From Gloeophyllum trabeum ATCC 11539 (Eukaryota > Basidiomycota > Agaricomycetes > Gloeophyllales > Gloeophyllaceae), in NCBI RefSeq assembly GCF_000344685.1, contig NW_006920424.1, positions 676,940 to 740,939 on the forward strand: 64,000 bases of DNA, written 5' to 3'. Positions within the stretch are counted from its first letter, which is position 1, and each line of letters opens with the position of its first letter. Below, piece by piece: positions 34,939-46,349 of this stretch. The notes below the pieces were generated by a model. It was not told where the DNA came from. It searched no databases and worked only from the letters and a program-made list of their open reading frames with translations. The position numbers were made by a program, and so were the translations under genes.

Positions 34939-35041
34939 CGGCCAAGTAGATTCGAACTGACGAAGAAGTTGTAGTCACATATTGACTGTGCCTCATTTGC
35001 TCATACATACTGTAGATTGTTCGAAAGGCTCGAGAACATGG

Positions 35042-35994
35042 TTATCGCAAGCCAAGGACATCCTCCAGCGTCAATTCACCTGTTTCCTGTCGATCGACGT
35101 CACTCGGTGGAACAACTGAGAGGTCCTCAGTATGCACGGGTTCCAGAGTGATGCGGACCTCGAGAGGAGTCGCATTTGCACAGTAGAGGACGTTGTCTTG
35201 GTGTCGAGTGATCTGATGCACATTCATGCTCCATGCAGTAAGTTTAGAATCTCAGAGCACAACGCTAACGACGAGCAGCAATTGTGACAACCTCCCATAA
35301 AATACGGGCAAAGAAGGGAAAGGCGAAGAGCTATAGTTGGATATATCAACCAATAACTCCCGGCAAGCTAAGAGTTACTTACAACGTATCGCCTGGTCGA
35401 CTTCGGGACCCCAGGCTTCACAGTTGTCCTGGTAGTAAAAAACGCGTCGGCTACCAAAACAAACAGGGCAGGCTTCAGCCTGAAGTTCAGGACCATTGGT
35501 GAGGGAAAACAGCAGTGATACTGGGGCGCTTTGAATAACATCGCATCACCGCCATGTTTGAACGAAGCTGAAAACAGGCACAGGCCCATCAGAGGGGCGG
35601 GATTACGAAGTTGTCCTGTGTATAGCCTGCATCCACGCCTTGAGTATCGAGCGCGGAAGGAGACGTCGGTACATACAAGAACCAGGTCCAAGTCCATAAA
35701 CTCCAGCCGCCAAGATCAGAATGAGTAGAAACCTATTCTTGCGATAGATGTCCCTGGCAGCATTCATAGTCACTAGCAGAAACAGCGAACATACCTGGCC
35801 GATGAAGTCGATGCTAACTAGCAGACAGATCCACAAAAGCGGACGAGGACCCAAGTGTATGTTCGCGGTAGTGTCTCGTGTGGACATCTCCAGATTAGCG
35901 AGGGCTAGTACTATTGTCCTCGAACCTTAAGGAGATGGGTTACAGGCCATTTATTGCAGCACTCACAGAGATCATAGATCACGATCGCAATCAT
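35042..35994 (-). CDS. Putative multi-span membrane protein, model unresolved
   Basis: Hydrophobic exons are visible but not all borders could be fixed. One segment (35994 to about 35700, with a 55-bp intron ending near 35933) gives RTIVLALANLEMSTRD, LLWICLLVSIDFIGQ and KNRFLLILILAAGVYGLG, which are two or three membrane helices. Another exon near 35300 gives LFAFPFFARILWE. The last (35227-35042) is a soluble acidic tail starting MNVHQITRHQ and ending LEDVLGLR. It resembles the many small 7TM-like families of mushrooms (DUF6533/DUF6534 style), but I could not prove membership. It may be damaged, since the middle (35370-35600) lacks a convincing frame. Upstream exons could lie further right. 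Confidence 0.35.
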
Positions 35995-37617
35995 CAATCA
36001 CCGTTCTTTTATCGTATACGTGGGGTTGCAGAACATGAGCCGAGTATTGCGGATGAGACTCAGGAGAGGGCAGTTTGGATATATGTAGGCCAACACAAAT
36101 ATGATATGCGACAGTTACAACCTGAGAAATAGCGCACGGTCATCTCCCAATAACATTTGACACGAGAGGCGACCTACTATTGTTGATTCACGTGTTGAAA
36201 GGCGTTCGCATGTTGATAGTTCAAAGAAAGCCCTCGGCACGAATCGCGACAGAATCCAAGTTCTTGGATACCTACGTGCGACGGGTAGGAACTTTATGGG
36301 ATTAAACGAGACGTGCCCCAGATATGTTGCCAGGCAATGATAATCTTCCTCCTCTTCAACGAGGCGAAATTGGTCTCTACCGGCCCTTATGATGTCCACG
36401 ACTGCCATCTGATGCCGAGAGAGATAATGGCAACTTTTGGTAGGTCATGACCGTATATAGGAACGTCGAGAGAAAAGAAAGATCAAAAGCCTGATCTCCA
36501 CCGTTGGACTCGGCGAAGGGCGACAGCCCGAAATGATTCCACGAAAGACAGCCGCTCACCTGCAAGGACATGCCAATATCTGATAAGTTCACAACGACGT
36601 TACGGTATACCCCGGGGAAGTATCTGTCACTGCAGGGCGTAATCTTGAGATAACGGTGAGATATGCACAACCAGCTCCTGGCTGGCTATCAATGTTCTAA
36701 TACCAGGCAGCGCCAAAGTGATGCCGTTCCCTCACGACTATGGGACAGGTTCACCGCGAGCACCCTGTTGGGGCATATCATCCTTGGGTATAAATATGGT
36801 CACAGCTCTTACAATTGAGAAGGCATAAATATAGATTAATTGAGACACACCGCATCCGTCAAAGCCTGGGTGAAAGCGACAAACTGTCACCCCTGGAATC
36901 TATCACGATAGCTACACGCTATCGGTGAGCCATACAAACAAAACGTGATCATGGCTGCAGCCGGCATTTCGATGGGATCAGCGACATTACTTTGCAGCTG
37001 GTGTGATTTTTGATACGTTCGCGAATCCATTACCATCCAGGCTAACCCTCAGAGCGCCCGCATAAGGCAGCGATAGGGTTTAGGGGAGACATCAGAGGTG
37101 ATCCAAGGTGTCAGCTTTGAGAAGTTGCATAGCCTGTTCACTATAACATGGGTCGTTGGAGATGACGAACCCAAATTTCCGTTCTGTGTCACTACAAGAG
37201 GTTGATCGTCACCATTCAGACTATGTTATTTCGGGTCCTCTTACCTCAAGTATAGGTCGATTCTTCCGGTCACGTCAATGGGTGTCTGAGGCAATGATGT
37301 CATTGGGATCCTAACAACGGTGAGAATATGGGAGACTACGGTATTGTGTCCCTCCGGTCCAACACAGGCCAAGGCGTGGCGTCATGAGGCGAGCCACGAC
37401 GTACGAATGCAGTTCGGCAGATCGGGGTACAAAAGCTGACAGTTGTGACCTGAGCAATAGCGCAGAAGCAAGATTACTGAGTTCATTAAACCGCGGAAAG
37501 ATGAATACAATATATAGGAGCGGAAAGCAAGTGGCAGGCCTGAGTAAAGACTGAGTTGTGTACAAGGCCGGCTCTGGACGCTTGGACGACTTACAAAGGA
37601 ATAGGATGCTCGATAAC
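35995..37617. other. Stretch without a resolved gene
   Basis: Short open frames on both strands, none family-like. The 37311-37617 part is the probable 3' UTR of the serine palmitoyltransferase subunit gene; the 36100-36700 part may include lost exons of the membrane protein. Confidence 0.35.
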
Positions 37618-38025
37618 TCATAGTTCAGGATGCTCCCCTGAAGCCCATCCGTCATGCACCAAGTCTTGAATGTCCCCTTCTCTCCCTACAATGTAATACA
37701 CGGCCCTGCGCTGTATAAAGTACAGATGTTGAGGCAAGTACTTGACGGCGCCAGTCACAATCAACGTCATCAAGAGTGACCATATCACCACTAAAATCAA
37801 CATGTATTGGTCAATACCACCACCATAGGCAGAATATAATGAACGTTGACACGTACCCAAGGTCATCTTCTCCCAAGGCTCAAGTAGACTGGTTCCGAAC
37901 GTAGCTTCCAACCACATTCGCCGGCGCCAGAGGAACATGCCTAGTTTACCCTCCGGAGCTTTCATTTTGAGATCTCCAATCGCTACAGTCCGCAAAGGAG
38001 GCGTAGGCTGCAATCCCGTGGCCAT
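37618..38025 (-). CDS. Serine palmitoyltransferase small subunit (SPTSSA/Tsc3-like)
   Basis: Two exons (38025-37857 and 37790-37618, intron 66 bp) encode 113 residues. The core WLEATFGTSLLEPWEKMTL, then a membrane helix (VVIWSLLMTLIVTGAV) and KYLPQHLYF follow the animal ssSPT pattern (..LEPWER.., helix, ..PQH..). Such subunits bind and activate serine palmitoyltransferase in the ER, the first step of sphingolipid synthesis. The protein is longer than animal ssSPT because of N- and C-terminal extensions. Another sphingolipid enzyme, the C9-methyltransferase, lies 16 kb to the right. Family call rests on this motif only. Confidence 0.7.
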   Translation of the reverse strand: MATGLQPTPPLRTVAIGDLKMKAPEGKLGMFLWRRRMWLEATFGTSLLEPWEKMTLGTCQRSLYSAYGGGIDQYMLILVVIWSLLMTLIVTGAVKYLPQHLYFIQRRAVYYIVGREGDIQDLVHDGWASGEHPEL

Positions 38026-38478
38026 GGCTGAAGACGGAAGATCCTTGAGGAGCGCTAACTATTTATGTCGCGTTTTGTGTAAGCCAAATGCAACATAAGC
38101 CAAATGAGGTATACTTCGGCACCGTCATGTTTTTCTCACGCGTTGGCCACATACGGTATGTTCTGCGCCCATATGTTGTTCTCACGCGTTCTCCGTCGTT
38201 TCGACCCCTTCCCATTTAGACTATACTCCTATGTACCATTATTTTCCCTGCTTTTCTCATCTCTCGGACGCATTTCACGGCATCAACATCTGTTTAACAT
38301 GAACTGCTGGAATAACTTTTCACCTAACTGCGATCAGAGAAACGTCTCGAAGCCACTAGCTCCATGCCCCAAGTGACCTTTTCGACGCCTTCGTCGTCAT
38401 CGACGACAATAAGCTCGGGATGCCGTACCCTTTGTTATAAACTACCTGATGCCTGAGACTGACTGAGAGCTTGCAAAC
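38026..38478. other. Divergent promoter region
   Basis: 453 bp between the starts of the SPT subunit and F-box genes; no gene seen. A pair of similar blocks (TTTTTCTCACGCGTTGGCC and TTGTTCTCACGCGTTCTCC, about 40 bp apart near 38130-38190) stands out. Confidence 0.4.
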
Positions 38479-40573
38479 ATGTTCCCGCTTCCAGCTGAGA
38501 TTTCACTTCACATATTGTCCTATCTTCCTGTTTCCGACATCGCTGCGCTATGTCGTACATCGAAATCGTTCAATGATTTTATCGAGGTGAATGAAGCTAC
38601 AGTGTACAGGCAGGCTGCGGAATGGCACCGATTCGTGCCTCCTGGACTGATGCAGCTAGAGGATGCGAAGGCTCGTCTCAAGGGATCATGCACGGGCGGC
38701 ATCACAAGTTGGAAAGAGCTATGTACGTGGTTTTTCTCTTCTGGCGCAGCTACATGACCGAACACCGAAAGGTCGTTGCTTGATGATTATAGAGCGCAAC
38801 TGGGCTGGGCACGGGACCGTCGTGGAAGGTGCATACCCTCCACAGAACAGTAGTTTCAACGTCCACCGGTTCAAGATTGACCATGAGCAGCGCACCCTGA
38901 TCAGCACCAATGTAGACGTAAGCCATCCAGAGCCCGAAGGTCATATAGAAGTCAAGGCCTTGGAGGACGGGCGTCCGCTCTGGTATATCAGCCATGTATG
39001 ACTTATCCTCACCGCGGGATGCGTTACCGTACGCTCACTTACGCGTCCATACAGTGGTCTATCCGCCTGCAAGCACATTGCGACTTTTCCGATGGGTTCC
39101 TCGTCTTTGACAGGTCTGACCGGCCTATGCTGGAGGTCTGGAGGCGCTCAGTAGACGCCTACGAGAGGCGACATGGAATCATCAGCCCGGCTGGAGGGAG
39201 TCTGCCAGACCTGTCGCTGGGCCTGATATTCGAAGACTTGGCCCGAAGCGCCCATGTCCCCAGGCTTGATGCGTCGCCCAACTATAGCGAGACTTTACGT
39301 GGCCATTTCGTCCCGCACGGCCTAATAGCGATTGAGGAGCCCGTTCGGATCCGTGCTTACAGACTCGTTTATCCCACACTCGCGGTCGCTTGCCAGGGTC
39401 TAAACCCGATTGTCTTCCTGTACGACATCCGTACCGGGCGCATGATCCGAAGAATCGACGTTGGGGAAGGCATATATGACTTGGGAGGAACTGGCGTCAT
39501 TGCCGAAGGGCACGCCAGGGATGTACTATACATCGACGTTAACGGTGATTGGGTCGTGCTGTGCATGATGGGTGGTATGGTGTTGATACCCAGAGATGGA
39601 GAAGCAGAGCTTGGGGGAGATATTGGCACTGCCAACGATAGTGCGCCCGGCAGACTCGATAGGATGATATTCTTCCCCAGTCATGATATGGAGCTTGAAG
39701 TACCGCAGTTCTCCCGCGAAGGGTCGATGTTACTGGCCCGATGTTACGGTGACGGAGCCGAGGCCAATTTGGAGTCCCCTTCCATTCACCGACATGAGCT
39801 GGCTGACCTACGGTACAAGACACGAAGGCGGGTGAAGAGCAAGTTTGCCATGGAGCATATGACTTTGAAACCGCCACGCAATAAGGACATGCCTGAACGC
39901 AGTAATGCACTAGTCTGGGTAGGTGCGATGCGCTTGCAATTCTTTATTGCTGGTAATGCTTGTGTTTCTTATTTCTCTTGCTACCGGATGTCGCCTCACT
40001 GCTGAGATCCCAGCACACCTCTCGCCTTCTGGTCGCCATGTAGCCGTCGTGAACGGGGATGGTCTCCTGTTCATCGTGGTCGACTTCGCCCGTGTGGCAA
40101 GAGCTGAAGCGGCTTTTTCGCAAGTCACCCTGAAGATCAACCTTGGAGAAATAGCGAGCAACTTGACCTGGGGCGATGACGATAAACGTCTTGCAGTTGT
40201 GACGGTACGTCTCCGCGCTCCGCATGGTTTGAGGCTGTAGTCTGATATGTATTATTTTGAACAGCGCGGTGGAATCTACATCATAGATATCGACCCGTTC
40301 AAGCATGGCGTCTATTCCGAGAGCGATCTCTCGTCTCTGCCGTCTCGCACACCTCAGGTGATGGTGAACCGGCTATCGCACTTTTCAGATGCTGGCGCCT
40401 TGGACCACGTTTCATGTTTGCAAATGAGTCGCACAGGTCTATGGGTGACTTATGATGCCGGCGCTTTGAAGACAAGTCTCGATGATGAGGGAATTCGCGA
40501 GCGTAAGTGCGGTTCTATTAGTCGCGGCGTAGTGGTGCTGATACCGACGTCGGGACAATGGTCACAGCCATGA
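38479..40573 (+). CDS. F-box protein with beta-propeller-like C-terminal part
   Basis: Five exons (38479-38722, 38772-38995, 39055-39918, 40007-40204, 40265-40573) give 612 residues. Residues 1-45 (FPLPAEISLHILSYLPVSDI ... LCRTSKSFNDF) are an F-box, which binds Skp1 in an SCF ubiquitin ligase. ITSWKELC and RNWAGHG follow, as in many WD-type F-box proteins of mushrooms. The rest has repeated beta-strand-like elements (LIAIEEPVRIRAYRLVYPTL, NPIVFLYDIRTGRMIRRIDV, LSPSGRHVAVVNGDGLLFIV, LTWGDDDKRLAVVT) suggesting a degenerate propeller that would pick the substrate. The target is unknown. Confidence 0.75.
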
Positions 40574-41269
40574 GATCCGTTTGCTTTGTAGACTTCTCCG
40601 ATGGGGTATAGTCATCCTTAAAGATGTTAGGGGAATCGTTTGTGGTTTTTGGGAGACCCGGGCTGTGATGGATGCTATGTGGCTGCATTTATTATATTTG
40701 CTTCTTCGCAGATCCAGGTCCCATAAATGTATTTTTATCCTCAAGAAAGTAAACTCAGGGTGTGTTGCGGAAATTGTGACGTTCTCGCGTTTAGACTGAT
40801 ATATGTTCGTAAGTTTTGGTACCACGTTAGTCTTGTCCCCAGTCCTCCTACTGAGGAAATCGACTCATATGGTACTTCGAAATCACCGCATTTACTGTAG
40901 CAATCTCGTGCTTGAAGCATGTCGCGTCCACCGCAAGTTTGTGTCGCCACAGTCCCCATTGAAAAATGTTTTCGTGATTTGTGGTCATGGCTGTTCGCGC
41001 CTCTTCTGCATACCCGACGCTCTGTTTTTCGTGAATCAGTCTCCGACTCAGCTCACACGAGACCAAAGTCGAGGGTGACGACAATATCACTACTCAATGC
41101 GAAGCACGGTGTGTTTCATATCTTCTCCATATACTGCTCGTCGGTTTACACATGTCTGAAGCGTCGCACTTCCTGAAACGGCCCACATTGATCTGACTAG
41201 TAGGCTACCATCCGAATATCCTGCGCAGCACATATCAGCGAATTCTAAGCAAACTGAATGATGTCCCAC
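40574..41269. other. Convergent intergenic region
   Basis: About 700 bp between the stops of the F-box and ferric reductase genes; no gene or repeat seen. Confidence 0.4.
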
Positions 41270-43270
41270 TCACTCTTCATGCACCTCCACGCCGCCGACC
41301 TCACGCCTTCTCTTCGAATCTATCTTCCCCACGACCCGAACGACTGACTGGCCCAACGCCACAGGCCCGCAGACACCTACCAGTACGCCGCCCTTCTCTA
41401 TCTTTCCCTCTGATCGCGTACTAATCGTGTGGTCGACGATTTCGTCAAGTATACTGGCGAAGTCAGGTCTGGCTGGGGTAAGTGTCAAACCCTCTGGTAA
41501 TGTGCAGTCTGGGGGGGCCTCGGGGAGATTGGCGCGTATGCCTGTGTAGTAAATCGATACCCGGAAAGAATTGAAGGTGCTGCGTGCAAGGAAGGCCGCG
41601 AAAAACGCGATGAACGGTGTTAGGCAGGCTGACGACGTGTGAGTGCTGATAAACACCGTGTTTCCTGCAGGAATCCCTCACCTGAATCTTGGACTACCCA
41701 GACGAGATGTAATGTCTGCACTCGACTGCGGCCTTCCGCCCCTCGTAGCAGGAGGTCGTCTACTATCGCCAGTGGGAAAGTGATGCCGCTTCCGCCGCCT
41801 ACCATTAGCGCACCGGAGAAGCTAGCCGGGATACAGTGTCCGGTACCGCCTTTCATACAAACAGGTCAGGAAGTAACAACACGCTTACATCGATCCGACA
41901 TACCATATGGACCCTCAATCATGACCTTGACACGTTGGCCCCCACTCAGGCCTCCTTTCTCGTAACTGTCACTGCAAGCCATTTTATACAAGTTCTTGCT
42001 CCATCTCCCGGATTTCTTCGCCAAGACCACAAGTCCTTGAGGCCCACCGCTCGCAGCCGCGATCGTGTAGGGGTGCATCTCTGTCCATCCAAACCACCCC
42101 ATCTGTCGCGAGAGAATTCGTAACCGCACGTGCTGGCCAGCGCGCCAGCCCGCATTGATGTGCGGTATTTCTAGCTTGGTAAGTCCGAGCTCTGGGATCC
42201 TGGACAATGTTGCTGTTGTGATCCGGCTCTTCACTGCGCGGAGGAGTAGGTCGCCTGCGTAGAGGCCCGCTGCCACAGCCACGTACGGGATAGTCTCCTT
42301 CTGGTGCAATGGGACCTGCAGGTATATGGCGTCAGCGCAACTCTCACCGTCGTATATGATGAATGGACTCACGGCTATCAGGAAGACTATCAACGCGATG
42401 GCGTGCGAGGTGAAGAATATGTTGTACGCCTTATGCCGCCAGATGGAAGTCGAAAAGAATAATAGAATGTCCAGGCATACCAGTGCGACTATGCCCCACC
42501 GGATGTAAGCCGTCTGGGCTTCCTTTACCCATCTACCCGCGTATACAAACTTGTATACTGAGCACGACGCGGGTAAGTGCCTGTGCTTGTTATTTGTGAT
42601 CAGTACTTACTGTAGCCGATGGCATGGACGTTGGCTGCGAGCACCAGGAGGATCCCAGCCCATTGATGGAAGAAGTTCAACTGTCGGAGGTTTCAGTTAC
42701 CGTTTTCCAGTCCTCCTGAAAATAGCTATTTTCTGTGCTCACCTTCTCGTAGCCCTGTCCAATTAGGATACCGATGGCGTTATTCTTCGTGGCGAGAGCG
42801 TACACCAGCGGTATCTGCGACATGGCCACGAAACCTGCGCGTATCGGGTGCTTGAACGCACTGGCGCGATAGACCTCGGCATAGAGGAGCAATGCGAAGT
42901 ATGCAACGAGCAAGAGAGCTTGACCAAGAGACAACTTAGAAGCGATGGGATAGCGGAGGATGACTGATAGCCTGTGGGCGTATGTCGTCCATTCCGGTAC
43001 GTGCCTGGGAGGAGATGCAGCCTTCCCACAGCCAGGTTGACTTGTTGGAACATTGCCGAATGGGACCTCTGTGGCCTGTGAGTCATAGGAACGACGAGGG
43101 CCGTCTTCAGTTTGCGGAGCCGAGCGGAAGACGAAGCCGTTCTTCAGGTCTTCTCGACATGAAAGCCGCCCGAGTATCCGGGGCAAAGCGAATGCGCCGA
43201 ATAATCCGATAGCGGCGAGGATGAAGATGTCGATATGGAAGACGAGCTCACCATTGTCGACCGCACTCAT
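41270..43270 (-). CDS. Ferric/cupric reductase transmembrane component (FRE family)
   Basis: Six exons (43270-42743, 42680-42611, 42557-42373, 42315-41904, 41849-41682, 41628-41270) give 573 residues. The membrane half has the ferric reductase-like domain with helices at GQALLLVAYFALLLYAEVY, NFFHQWAGILLVLAANVHAI and the HKAYNIFFTSHAIALIVF heme-ligand helix. The cytosolic half has the FAD motif HPYTIAA and the NAD(P)H motif VGGGSGITFPLAI. The enzyme passes electrons from NADPH through FAD and two hemes to extracellular iron or copper. Heme His residues and both nucleotide motifs are present, so it looks functional. Transcription is usually iron-regulated; no site was identified. Confidence 0.9.
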
Positions 43271-43789
43271 TCCGGGATGTCCTGGTAGTGACGCTAGAGA
43301 ATACTGGGGACGGTGCGGTTCGGAATTGTACTAGTTATGAAGGCGGCTGACAAGTGGGCTGGCCACCATGGTTCTCATCAATATCGAGGTAGGCTGCAAT
43401 TATTGCAGGGGGTGTGATTATCCTTCTGTCTCGTTACTGCCAGGTTTCTGCTGCAGTCGCGGTCTGGTATGTAGGAAATACAAGCCATGTATCTCTTCCA
43501 GACTTTATAGTCGGAGTCACTGCATCCGCCTGTAGGTACCTCGTCATTAGCCGATATTCAAGGTGAAAGTAGCGCACCTTTCGGCACATAAGTCCCGATT
43601 TACCGCTGCAGCACGCTTTCGGAGCAAGGTCGGAAGTCGGTTAGTGGCTGTGCACTGCACCTGCGGCCTCGATCTCTTGAGCGTCACTACTCTGGAATAC
43701 CCTGCCTGTAACGCGTACCTTGACATTGCTGCCTACTCGAAATTCTAGTTATCCTCTACCTCGTTACGATATAAGAGAGTGGATTTATT
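43271..43789. other. Divergent promoter region of FRE and CUE genes
   Basis: 519 bp between the two start codons; no gene seen. The ferric reductase would normally be iron-responsive, but I could not point to a GATA cluster with confidence. Confidence 0.4.
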
Positions 43790-44661
43790 ATGGCGGAGGT
43801 TGTCAACGTTCTTGTAGCCTTTGCGGTCATCGTCATCTTGTTTCGTTGGGTAACGTCCAGTACGTCTCGGGATATATCTTAGGCCGGGTCCATCATTGAA
43901 CTTGATGGTCAGGCAAAGAGTCTCCAAATGAGAGGTCGGCGGCCAGTACGCTGGGGTTCCGCCCGCGAAATATCACTGAGCAAATGGTGCGTGTGCTTGC
44001 GCCAGCCTGTGCGGTGGAGTTTTGACCTGAGGGGCTAGGTAGACACCGTTCAGGGCATGTTTCCTGACATACCGAGGTGCGTGGTGTACCGTCAATAGTC
44101 TACATCTGACACTGACTCCGGTCGTGTATGGCCTTTGCAGAGACAATATAAAGTACGATCTACTCCGTACGGGAAGCGTCGATCAGACAGCAAACAAGAT
44201 CCTCGAACGGGGGTTCTTAGATGCGGTACGCCTCCTTCCAACAAGCCTCCCGACCGTCTTTACGCCTGACATGCCATCCAGCCTCCCGCCGCCTACTACA
44301 CCCTCTACCCCAGCACAGAACAAGCCCCGCCCGCGCGACCCGCTCCTGCGCCAGCGGGCAGCTCAACGGCGACGACGAAGCCTAAATCAGATAACCTCAT
44401 CAAGCGCTTCCACCTTGAGGAGAAGGTGCAGCAGCCGGTGCAGATATCCGAAGCGGAGGTCGCGGGGAAGGCGGTGTGGGAGGACACGCCGGAGAAGCGG
44501 GAGGCGAGTCTGCAGGAGCGGAAAGCGAAGATGATTTTGGCGGCGCGGCAGTGAGTAGCTTTTCCTCAGGATATCGAGGTGCTTGAACGCTGAATGACGT
44601 GTGTAGACGTTTGCTAGCTCAACAGCAGCAGGCGGCACCCCGTTCGGCTGGAGGTTCATGA
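43790..44661 (+). CDS. CUE-domain ER membrane protein (Cue1-like)
   Basis: Six exons (43790-43859, 43913-43986, 44039-44076, 44141-44225, 44282-44550, 44607-44661) give 196 residues. MAEVVNVLVAFAVIVILFRW is an N-terminal membrane anchor. LGFRPRNITEQMVDTVQGMFPDIP then NIKYDLLRTGSVDQTANKIL is a CUE domain, with the MFP motif and the downstream Leu pair that grip ubiquitin. A Pro-rich linker, a charged helix (EKREASLQERKAKMILAARQ) and a Gln-rich tail follow. In yeast, Cue1 tethers and activates the E2 Ubc7 for ER-associated degradation; the C-terminal charged helix could be the E2-binding region, which is inference from position. Architecture and size match. Confidence 0.85.
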
Positions 44662-44892
44662 CGCTCCATGACCCCCGTAATGTCTATCTTTCTCGGTACC
44701 CATGAGGAAAGAATCGGCAGACAGGAGAAATCTACTGGCGTCAAGGTCATTGTATGTAGCTGAGCATTTACTCGTATTCTGCCGCCCATTCGCGAAGGTA
44801 TCACTGCTGCACAAACTGGCAGACCATCAGGATGCGAGGATGCGGCCCTTTAGACGGCCATTTGCATAATTTACGGTCGCTCCCTGTGATTC

Positions 44893-44921
44893 CAAAAAAA
44901 AACAGCCTGAAAAGCTTTTTA
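44893..44921 (-). terminator. Pol III terminator of the tRNA
   Basis: On the minus strand a first CTTTTC lies a few bases after the tRNA and a run of nine T follows at about 44893-44902. Confidence 0.6.
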
Positions 44922-45008
44922 TGCATTAAGCGAGAATCGAACTCGCGGCCAGTCGAGTCAAGGCCATCAATGTGGCAACGACTGAGGTTACCACTACCCC
45001 ATTAATGC
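44922..45008 (-). tRNA. tRNA-Gly(GCC) with a 16-nt intron
   Basis: Acceptor GCATTAA pairs with TTAATGC (discriminator A). The D-arm is GGGTAGTGGTAACCTC, the anticodon stem AGTCG/CGACT, the T-arm GCGAG TTCGATT CTCGC. The loop TTGCCA..T, as in yeast tRNA-Gly(GCC), is interrupted after the base 3' of the anticodon by 16 nt (44957-44972). The intron contains GGCC, able to pair with the anticodon, the usual precursor form. Confidence 0.85.
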
Positions 45009-45107
45009 GTGTAGGGATGGTTTACTTAATAGTATATAATGAGTTGGAAGCCTTAGTCAACACCCCTTGCTCGTGAATGTCATACGCGCTGTAGAACCGT
45101 CACAACG

Positions 45108-46011
45108 ATGTCTCTAGCCAAACTGACATCCCTCTCTACTCAAACGTTATCCCTCCTCCTTGAACGACAACGACTGCAGACCCTCTCCTCGACGTCGACG
45201 CACAATGCTAAACTGGGCCAAATCACGCGCAACCTCAACCAGCTCCGGAATGGTATCCTGGAGCTGGAGAAGAACGAGGGCGGGCGCACGGAGGCCGTGA
45301 GGCTGCTGAGAAGCCAGTATGAGAGGATGAGAGGAATGCTGGGCGAGGACGCTGCGGGAGTCGAGAGGTATGCGTCGGAAGACGTCTCCATGGGCGCGTG
45401 TTGATAGTTAGCGTGATTGTGCAGCCTGCAGGATGACCCGAGTCCGTTCCCTTCGCCCGCGCCGGCAGCACCACGTTCGCCCTCTCCACGGAATGATTCC
45501 GTGAAAGTTACCCAGTTCGCGCCGTACACGGATGACCCAGAAGGCGGCCCTCCGAACCGGTATCAGGACGAGGAGCCGCAAGTCATTTTACAGACGCAGC
45601 GTCGCCTGATAGACGGTACGTACTCAGTAATGGTGTTACATGCAAATGTGGAACCTGAACATCCCGCCCGGATATCTAGATCAGGACGCTCAACTCGACG
45701 TTCTCTCATCGTCAATAAACCGGCAGCATCACCTTTCTCTCCAGATCAACTCTGAACTGGACTCGCATGTCGGGTTGCTCGAAGAACTGGATACTGATCT
45801 GGATCGGACGGAAGGCAGGCTGAATGGTGCGCGCAGGAGCTTAGACCGGGTTGCGAAGGGCGCAAAGGAGAACAGTAAGTGCCCTCCCATTCGTCTCACT
45901 CCTGCACGCCAACGGACCCTGACACCTGGTATTACGCTTTCAGGCTCGACAGTCATTATCGCGATCCTTATCCTAGTCCTACTATTGCTCATCATCGTCT
46001 TCAAGACGTGA
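45108..46011 (+). CDS. Qc-type SNARE, syntaxin-8/Syn8-like
   Basis: Four exons (45108-45367, 45425-45615, 45680-45874, 45944-46011) give 237 residues. A helical N-terminal domain (1-85), a Pro/Ser linker, then a SNARE helix (QDAQLDVLSSSINRQHHLSL ... ELDSHVGLLEELDTDLDRTE ... ARRSLDRVAKGAKEN) and a C-terminal membrane anchor (STVIIAILILVLLLLIIVF) follow in order. This is the layout of endosomal Qc SNAREs such as syntaxin 8. Where the family has ELDEQNE, this protein has ELDSHVG, placing His at the central zero layer. It would act in endosome-vacuole fusion. The tRNA gene lies 100 bp upstream in the opposite direction. Confidence 0.8.
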
Positions 46012-46349
46012 CAGTATCGGGGTTGGACCCCACCACTCAAACTGCATCATATACGGACACATACCCAGCGATTGGCATATCTGCTTGTATCATAGCATCC
46101 GGAACGTAATGACATAACTTATCTATATTCTGGTATGTGCATTTCGAACATCAGCCAGATGGTGTTACTGTCCTTAGAAGTACGCAGCACTCGGTCGAGG
46201 GGCATCATCAGCAAGTGAGGTTCGAAGGTATCGCACTCAACGGGCAAGCTTCATGAACCACACTCTTCATCAACAGGGGTTTCAATTTACACTACCCCAA
46301 GCGGCACCTTACTTTGTCGATGATACAAAGCACAGGATTGCTAGAATAC

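Noticed and set aside
38120..38200. CTCACGCGTT double block as a regulatory element
   Set aside because: Two copies only, likely chance or a small duplication; kept as a remark in the promoter entry.
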